Source: Bugula neritina
Taxonomy: Eukaryota; Bryozoa; Gymnolaemata; Cheilostomatida; Bugulidae
Reading direction: 5' to 3'
Length of the DNA: 64,000 bases
Assembly: GCA_964035545.1 (NCBI GenBank)
Contig: CAXIUT010000183.1
Span: 1,793,001-1,857,000, forward strand
How positions within the stretch are numbered: the first letter of the stretch is position 1; every line of letters starts with the position of its first letter. This document shows positions 34,201 through 43,242 of this stretch, in pieces. The position numbers and the translations under genes were made by a program. Below the pieces are notes generated by a model. The model was given only the letters and a program-made list of their open reading frames with translations, was not told where the DNA came from and made no database searches.

Positions 34201-35820
34201 AAATACACTCTAACATACTGAAATACACTGCAACATACTGCAACATACCTAAATATGCTGTAATATACTGAAATATACCGCAACACACTGAAACATACGG
34301 CAACATACTGAAATATACTGCGACACATTGAAATATACTGCAACATACTGAAATATGCTGTAGCATACTGAAATACTATGCAACACACTGAAGTATACTG
34401 CAAGATACAGAAATGTACTGTAACATACTGAAAATTGCGTCAACATACTGAAATGTACTGCAACATGCTGAGATATACTGCAACATACATAAATACACTG
34501 TAACATACTGAATTACACTGCAACGTTCTGAAATATACTTCAACATACTGAAATATACTTAAGAAGAATGAAACATACTGAAATATACTGCGACACATTG
34601 AAATATACCGCAATATACTGGAATATACTGCAAGATACTGCAACATATTGAAATATGCTATGCCATACTGAAGTATACTGTAATATACTGATATGTACTG
34701 TAAAATACTGAAACATACGACAACATACTGAAAAACACTGCAACATACTGAAATGTACTTCAACAAACTGAAATATACTTCAACATACTGAAATATACCT
34801 AAAAATACTGAAACATACTGAAATACACTGTAGGATATTGAAATACACTGCAACACATTGGAATATACTGCAACATATTGCAACATACTGCAACATACCT
34901 AAATATGCTGTAATATACTGAAATATACTCAAAGACACTGAAACATTTGGCAACATACTGAAATTTACTGCGACACATTGAAATATACTGCAACATACAG
35001 AAATATGCTGTAGCATACTGAAATACACTGCAACACACTAAAGTATACTGCAAGATACAGAAATGCACTGTAACATACTGAAACATACGTCAACATGCTG
35101 AAATATACTGTAACATGCTCAGATATACTGCAGCATACTGAAGTACACTGTAACATCCTGAAATACACTGCAACATACTGCAACATACTGAAATACATTG
35201 AAACACATTGAAATATACTGCAACGCACTAAAAAATACGGCAATTTACAGAAATAAACTGCGACACTTTGAACTAAACTGCAACATACTTAAATATAATG
35301 CAAGATTCTTCAACATGCTGAAATACACTGTGACATACTGAAATACACTGCAGCACATTTAAATATACTGCCACACACTGAAACATACGACAACATACTG
35401 AAATATACTGCGACACAGTGAAATATACTGCATTATCCAGAAATACACTGTGACATACTGAAATACACTCCTACATACTACAACATGCTGAAATACACTG
35501 TAACATATTGAATTACACTGCAACACATTGGAATATACTGCAACATTCTGAAATATATGGTAAACTACTGAAATATACTGTAACACAATGAAACATACCG
35601 CAACATACTGAAATACGCTGCAACACACTGAAGTATACTGCAATATACAGAAATGTACTGTAAAATACTGAAATGTACGACAACATACTGAACTACACTG
35701 CAACATACTGAAATATACCTTAAAATATTGAAACATACTGAAATACACTGTAGGATATAGAAGTACACTGCAACACATTGGACTAGACTGCAACATACCA
35801 AAATATATGGTAACCCACTG
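31260..35820. repeat. 1,803-bp higher-order repeat, about 2.5 copies
   Basis: The rare variant CATTTGGCAAC occurs with its TTGG at 31,341, 33,144 and 34,947, each 1,803 bases apart. Flanking variants repeat at the same spacing. The first copy begins near 31,260, the second near 33,063 and the third near 34,866. The third follows the others until about 35,820 and then diverges. Sampled copies differ by only isolated substitutions (for example CATACCGAAATAC near 31,727 against CATACTGAAATAC near 33,530), so amplification is recent relative to divergence between monomers. Confidence 0.88.
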
Positions 35821-38800
35821 AAATATATTGCAATCTACTGAAATATACTGCAACATACTGCAACTCAATGATATACATTGTAACACACTGAAATAAACTG
35901 CGAAATACTGAAATATACTGTAAGATACCGAAACATACTGCAACATACTGAAATATACTGCAACATATTGAAATATGCTGCAAGATACTGCAACATACTG
36001 AAATACACTTTAACATACTGAAATACACTGCAACATACTACAACATACTGAATTACACTGGAACAGATTGAAATACATTGCAACACATTGAAATAGTAAT
36101 TATACTGCAACACACTGAAAAATACAGCAACATATTGAAATATACTGCGACACAATGAAATATACTGCAACATACTGAAATATAATGCAAGATACTGCAA
36201 CATACTGAAATACACTGTGACATACTGAAATACACTGCAACATACTGCAACATACTGCAACGTACTGAAATACACTGTAACCTTTTGAAATATACCGCAA
36301 CATACTGAAATATGCTGTAGGATACTGAAATACACTACAACACACTGAAGTGTACTGTAAGATACAGAAATGTACCGTAACATACTGAAACATACGTCAA
36401 CATACTGAAATGTACTGCAACATGCTGAATTATACTGCAACATACTGAAATACACTGCAACACATTGAAAGATACTGCAACAAATTGAAATATACTTCAA
36501 CATACCGAAATATACTGCAACATACTGAAACACACTGTAACATACTGAAATACACTGCAACATAGTGAAATATACTTCAACATACTGAAATATATGGTAA
36601 ACTATTGAAAAATACTGTGACACATTGAAACATACCGCAACATACTGAAATACGATGCAACACACTGGAGTATATTTTAGTATACAAAAATGTACTATAA
36701 AATACTGAAATATACTTCAAAATACTGGAATATACTGCAAGATACAGCAACATATCAAACATACTGAAATATAATGCAAGATACTGCAAAATACTGAAAA
36801 ACACCATAACATACTGAAATATACTGCAACATACTGAAATATACTGCAACATACCTAAACATGCTGCAACATAATGAAATATACTGTAACACACTGAAAT
36901 ATATGGCAAAATACCGAATTATGTTGTAACATACTAAAACATACCGGAACATACTAAAATACACTGGAACACACTGAAGTATACTGCAAGATACAGAAAT
37001 GTACTGTAACATACTGAAACATACGTCAACATACTGAAATACACTGTAACATACAGAATTACACTGCAACATACTGAAATATACTTCAACATTCTGAAAT
37101 ATACCTAAAAAAATGAAACATACTGAAATATACTGCGACGCATTGAAATATACTGCAACATACTGAAATATGCTGTAGCATACTGAAATAGACTGCAACA
37201 CACTGAAGTATACTGTAAGATATTTAAACATACTGCAACATACTGAAATATACTGCAACATACTGAAATAAACTGCAAAATACTGCAACATACTAAAATA
37301 CACTGAAACACACTGAAATGCACTGCAACATACTGCAACATACTGAAATACACTGGAACATATTGAAATACACTGCAACACATTGAAATATACTGCAACA
37401 CACTAAAAAATATGGCAACATACTGATATATACTGCGACACATTGAAATATACTGCAATATACTGAAATATAATGCAAGATACTCCAACATACTGAAATA
37501 CACTGTGACATACTAAAATACACTGCAACATACTGCAACGTACTGAAATACATGGTGACATACTGAAGTATACTGTAAGACACTGAAATGTACTTTAAAA
37601 TACCGGAACATACGACTACATACTGAATTACACTGCAACATACTGAAATAAGCTGTACCGTACTGAAATATACCGCAACTTACTGAAATACACTGTAACA
37701 TACTGAAATACACTGTAACATACTGAAATTCACTGCAACATACTACGACTTACTTGAATACACTGTAACATATTGAAATACTTTCCCACACATTGAAATA
37801 TACTGCAACACACTAAAAAATACGGCAACATACTGGAATATACTGCGACACATTGAAATATACTGCAATCTACTGGAATATAATGCAAGATACTGCAACA
37901 TATTGAAATACGCTGTGCCATACTGAAGTATACTGTAATATGCTGATATGTACTGTAAAATACTGAAACATACGACAACATACTGAAAAACACTGCAAAA
38001 TACTGAAATATACTTCAACATACTGAAATATACTTCAACATACTGAAATATACTTCAACATACTGAAATATACCTAAAAATACTGAAACATACTGAAATT
38101 TACTGTAGGATATTGAAATACACTGCAACACATTGGAATATACTGCAACATTCCGAAATATATGGTAAACTACTGAAATATACTGTAACACAATGAAACA
38201 TACCGCAACATACTGAAATACGCTGCAACACACTGAAGTATACTGCAATATACAGAAACGTACTGTAAAATACTGAAACGTACGACAACATACTGAATTA
38301 CACTGCAACATACTGAAATATACCTTAAATTATTGAAACATACTTAAATACACTGTAGGATATCGAAATACGCTGCAACACATTGGACTAGACTGCAACA
38401 TAGCAAAATATATGGTTACCCACTGAAATATTCTGCAAACTACTGAAATATACTGCAAAATACTGCAAAATACTGAAAAACACCATAACATACCGAAATA
38501 TACTGCAACATACTGAAATATACTGCAACATATCGAAGTATTTCAAAATATACGGACATGTACTGTAACATACTGAAACATACTGAAATATACTGAAACA
38601 TCCTGAAATATACTGGAACATACCTAAACATACTGCAACATAATGAAATATACTGTAACACACTGAAATATATGGCAAAATACCGAATTATGTTGTAACA
38701 TACTAAAACATACCGGAACATACTAAAATACACTGGAACACACTGAAGTATACTGCAAGATACAGAAATGTACTGTAACATACTGAAACATACGTCAACA

Positions 38801-40237
38801 TACTGAAATGTACTGCAACGTGCTGAGATAAACTGCAACATACTGAAATACACTGTAACATACTGAATTACACTGCAACATACTGAAATATACTTCAACA
38901 TTCTGAAATATACCTAAAAGAATGAAACATACTGAAATATACTGCGACGCATTGAAATATACTGCAACATACTGAAATATGCTGTAGCATACTGAAATAG
39001 ACTGCAACACACTGAAGTATACTGTAAGATATTTAAACATACTGCAACATACTGAAATATACTGCAACATACTGAAATAAACTGCAAAATACTGCAACAT
39101 ACTAAAATACACTGAAACACACTGAAATGCACTGCAACATACTGCAACATACTGAAATACACTGGAACATATTGAAATACACTGCAACACATTGAAATAT
39201 ACTGCAACACACTAAAAAATATGGCAACATACTGATATATACTGCGACACATTGAAATATACTGCAATATACTGAAATATAATGCAAGATACTCCAACAT
39301 ACTGAAATACACTGTGACATACTAAAATACACTGCAATATACTGCAACATACTGCAACGTACTGAAATACATGGTGACATACTGAAGTATACTGTATGAC
39401 ACTGAAATGTACTTTAAAATACCGGAACATACGACTACATACTGAATTACACTGCAACATACTGAAATAAACTGTAACGTACTGAAATATACCGCAACTT
39501 ACTGAAATACACTGTAACATACTGAAATACACTGTAACATACTGAAATACACTGCAACATACTACGACTTACTTGAATACACTGTAACATATTGAAATAC
39601 TTTCCCACACATTAAAATATACTGCAACACACTAAAAAATACGGCAACATACTGAAATATACTGCGACACATTGAAATATACTGCAATCTACTGGAATAT
39701 AATGCAAGATACTGCAACATATTGAAATACGCTGTGCCATACTGAAGTATACTGTAATATACTGATATGTACTGTAAACTACTGAAACATACTACAACAT
39801 ACTGAAATACACTGTAACAAATTGAAATACACTGCAACACATTGAACTATACTCAACATACCGAAATAAATGGTAAACTACTGAAATATACTGTAGCACA
39901 TTGAAAAATACTTCAACATACTGAAATACACTGTAACATACTGAAATAAACAGCAACATACTAAATTACACTGCAAAATACTGAAATATACTGCAACATA
40001 CTGAAATATGCTGTAGCATACTGAAATACACTGCAACACACTGAAGTATACCGTAATATACAAAGATGTACTGTAAAATACTGAAATATACTTAATCATA
40101 CTGAAATATACCTAAAAATATTGAAAAACTACTGAAATATACTGTAGCACATTGAAAAATACTTCAACATACTGAAATACACTGTAACATACTGAGATAC
40201 ACTGCAACATACCAAAATATATGGTAACCCACTGAAA
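35821..40237. repeat. Satellite block with two roughly 1.8-kb HOR copies
   Basis: The marker ATACCGGAACATAC at 36,941 recurs at 38,710 (1,769 bases). Markers further right recur at 1,809 and then 1,819 bases. The 40-base step is an insertion of two monomers near 38,815, where the second copy has an extra GAAATGTACTGCAACGTGC segment; the 10-base step is one decamer. The array ends abruptly at 40,237 where a transposable element begins. Confidence 0.82.
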
Positions 40238-40987
40238 CACAGGATAGTTAAGGGCAACCCTTTAGCTGCGACTGCCTTGCTGAGGTTTGCATTGTAATCA
40301 TATAAGAATTCAGTACCAGTAAAATAAAATATCACCTAATGGTGCTAGAGTCAAAATTTAAAAACTATGTTGTAGATCTTCTTTTTCCCCAGTGTAACTT
40401 TTTTGGAAATTTCAATTTTCATTTTTCTTTGCGAAGTTATAGACAAAAAACTGCCCAATTTTGGCCAATTTTGCTTGAAAAGTTGACTTTTCTGTACCAG
40501 TAAAATATCTTAGCAGGAAAACATGATATCTGAATAAAAATTGCACTGCTAAAATCCTGAGATATTTCTCCAGTGCAAATTTTTTTCTTTTTCCAATAAC
40601 TCCTCTAGATTGCCCATAAATTGGTACACTGAAAATGTTATATTTTTTCATAGAAAATTAGCAGCGCGCAGTGCTTCACGCTTCAATGAGCACGTAGGGA
40701 TGAGAAGATATTGGCGCGTACATGCTAATTACAGGCTTACTAGCTGGCAGGCTATAATGAATAGCTTGCTTTGTAGTTTGTTTATGTAACACCATTAATT
40801 GAATGTTGATAGATTACGCAGTCCTAATGAAGATTGCTGCTTATTGGTTGTAGTTTGACCTTAGGCTAAACATTTGCAAGTACGCAACACGCATGCCACC
40901 CACAAAGCCATATTATTCAAGAACATAAACTACATTTTGAGAGAAATTTTTGATATTCTTAGTGAGGATGCCCTTAACTATCCTGTG
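40238..40987 (+). mobile_element. CACAG-ended MITE-like element, copy 1 (750 bp)
   Basis: The element has perfect 19-base terminal inverted repeats: CACAGGATAGTTAAGGGCA at the left and its exact reverse complement at 40,969-40,987. A second copy lies at 46,751-47,507 in the same orientation. The left flank ends ...CCCACTGAAA and the right flank begins AATATATGTTGC. Collapsing a 2-base AA overlap restores a satellite sequence like that at about 32,209-32,236, so the target duplication is AA. No open frame of note is present, so it is non-autonomous. Internally, AGTACCAGTAAAAT near 40,311 and TGTACCAGTAAAAT near 40,493 head two related ~180-base segments. CAC ends with a 2-base duplication fit the EnSpm/CACTA superfamily; this assignment is inference. 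Confidence 0.9.
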
Positions 40988-42655
40988 AATATATGTTGCA
41001 AACTACTGAAATATACTGCAACATACTGCAACATATTGAAATGTACTGCAACATACTGAAAAAAACTGCAAAAATACTGAAATACACTGCAACAACTTAA
41101 AAGATACTGTAAGATACTGAAATATACTGAAACATACTGAAACATGCTGCAATATACCTAAATATACCGGAACATACTGGAATAAACTGTGACACACTAA
41201 AACATATTGCAAAATACTGAAAAAAACTGCAAAAATACTTAAATACACTGCAACAACGTAAAAGATACTTTAGGATACTGAATTAAACTGAAACATACTT
41301 AAACATGCTGCAATATACCTAAATAGACCGGAACATACTGGAATAAGCTGTGACACACTAAAATATACTGCAACATACAAAAACAATTGCAACTGCGCAA
41401 CATAATGAAATATACTGCAAAAATACTGAGATATACTGCAACAACTTAAAAAATACTGTAGGATACAGAAATATACTAAAACATACTGAAACATCCTGCA
41501 ACATACCTAAACATTCCGGAATATACTGGAATAAACTCTGACACACTGAAATATATTGCAACAGACTGAAATATACTGCGACATACTGAATTATACTGCA
41601 ACATACTGAAATATACTGCAACATATTGAAGTCTAACGTAATATAGGGACATGTACTGAAACATACTGAAACATACTGAAACATACTGAAACATACTGAA
41701 ACATAATGAAATACACTGTAAGATATTAAAATACAGTGCAACACATTGAAATATACTGCAACACACTGAAACATACGGCAGCATTCTGAAATATACTGCG
41801 ACACAGTGAAATATACTGCAACATCCTGAAATATACTGCAACATACTGAAATTTACTGCAACATATTGCAACATACTGAAATACACTGTAACATACTTAA
41901 ATGCACTGCAACACATTGAAATGAACTGCAACATACCTAAATATACGGTAATATACTGAAATATACTGTAACACATTGAAATGTACTGCAACATACCGAA
42001 ATATATGGTAACCTACTGAAATATGTGGCAAACTACTGAAATATACAGCCACATACTGCAACATAATGAAATATACTGTAACACACTGAAATATACTGCA
42101 AAATACTGAAATATACTGTAACACACTGAAACATATTGCAACATACTGAAATATACTGCAACATACTGAAACATAATGAAATACACTGTAAGATATTGAA
42201 ATACACTGCAACACATTGAAATATACTGCAACACACTGAAACATACGGCAGCATTCTGAATTATACTGCGACACAGTGAAATATACTGCAATATTCTGAA
42301 ATATACTGCAACATACTGAAATTTACTGCAACATATTGCAACATACTGAAATACACTGTAACATGCTTAAATGCACTGCAACACATTGGAATGAACTGCA
42401 ACATACCTAAATATATGGTAACCTACTGAAATATGTGGCAAACTACTGAAATATACAGCCACATACTGCAACATAATGAAATATACTGTAACACACTGAA
42501 ATATACTGCAAAATACTGAAGTATACTGTAACACACTGAAACATATTGCAACATACTGAAATATACTGCAACATACTGAAATATACTGCAAGATACTGCA
42601 ACATACTGAAATACACCCTAACATACTGAAATACACTGCAACATACTGTAACTAT
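40988..42655. repeat. Sat1 array, right-hand continuation
   Basis: After the MITE the 20-base satellite resumes in the original orientation, but with more diverged monomers (for example ACTGAAAAAAACTGC, ACTGTGACACACTAAAAC). A short local repeat is visible: a segment of about 250-300 bases around 41,980-42,290 (CTACTGAAATATGTGGCAAAC and following) reappears around 42,425-42,600. The array ends in a strand switch near 42,656. Confidence 0.88.
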
Positions 42656-43207
42656 TTTAGTATGTCGTAGTATATTTTAGTATGTTGCAGTATTTTTCAG
42701 AATGTTATGTCATATTTCAATATATTGCAATATGTTTCAGTATGCCACAGTATAATTCAGTACGTCGCAGTATCTTTCAGTATGTTGCATTATATTTTTG
42801 TGTGTCACAGTTCATTCCAGTATGTTCCGGTATATTTAAGTATGTTGCAGCATGTTTCAGTATGTTTCAGTATATTTCATTATCATACAGTAACTTTTAA
42901 GTAGTTGAAGTATATTTCAGTATTTTTGCAGTATCTTTCATTATGTTGCACATTTGCAGTATTTTTGGGTATGTTTCGGTACATTTCAGTATGTTGCCGT
43001 ATGTTTCAGTATGTTACTGTAAATTTCTGTATAATATAGTATACTTCAGTGTGTTGCAGTGTATTTTAGTATGCTACAGCATATTTCAGTATGTTGTCGT
43101 ATGTTTCAGTTTGTTGCAGTATCTTTCGATCTGTTGCAGTGTATTTCAATATGTTACAGTGTATTTCGGTACATTGCAGTATGCTCATATTTTAAGTATG
43201 TTTTTGT
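42656..43207. repeat. Sat1 in inverted orientation
   Basis: At about 42,650-42,660 the plus strand changes from ACTGAAATACACTGCAACATACTG to TTTTAGTATGTCGTAGTATATTTTAGTATGTTGCAG. That is, it switches to the reverse complement of the monomer. The switch is within a monomer and no transposon is seen at the joint. This inverted arm continues for about 550 bases before grading into the second satellite. Open frames here lie on the plus strand, as expected for an inverted copy. Confidence 0.93.
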
Positions 43208-43242
43208 CACATTTGGGCACTGTTTTAGCACATTTAGGCACT
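43208..43242 (+). repeat. Short left fragment of second satellite (sat2)
   Basis: The sequence CACATTTGGGCACTGTTTTAGC followed by CACATTTAGGCACTG matches the 20-base subunit of the satellite at 46,188-48,661. It is cut off by the LINE inserted at about 43,243. The same satellite resumes at 46,188 on the far side of the LINE. Confidence 0.85.

Larger units (their letters stand above)
1..40237 (-). repeat. Main 20-bp satellite array (sat1), uninterrupted 40 kb
   Basis: The whole stretch is a head-to-tail tandem repeat with plus-strand consensus CATACTGAAATACACTGCAA. The monomer is a dimer of two related 10-mers, TACTGAAATA and CACTGCAACA, sharing ACTG-A/C-AA-T/C-A. The register against a 10-base grid holds for over 1,100 bases before the first single-base deletion (about 1,183), so monomer length is tightly conserved. 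The minus strand has no stop codon in any frame of the consensus and one ATG per monomer. This yields many 60-280 codon open frames with a 20-residue periodicity (MLQCISVCCSVFQYVAVYFS); I treat these as by-products. Strand is set to minus only because that is the open strand. No transposon, gene or other unique sequence interrupts the array. It most resembles centromeric or heterochromatic satellite DNA, but location is inference. Confidence 0.97.

Noticed and set aside
202-40099. Dozens of minus-strand open frames of 60-280 codons across the satellite, suggesting a Cys-rich repeat protein family
   Set aside because: The monomer has no stop on that strand in any frame, so open frames are automatic. 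They overlap in three frames, lack unique sequence and start or end wherever a monomer is mutated. No promoter, splice or codon evidence supports a gene.
1-40237. CRISPR array, because of regularly spaced short repeats
   Set aside because: There are no unique spacers; the repeat is contiguous and its spacing is the monomer itself. The mobile elements are eukaryotic.
1-40237. Telomeric or subtelomeric repeat
   Set aside because: The monomer bears no resemblance to TTAGGG-type telomere repeats and I noticed no such run in the window. A centromeric or interstitial location is equally possible.
40874-41059. Small plus-strand frame at the MITE's right end
   Set aside because: It spans from the MITE into satellite and has no family features.
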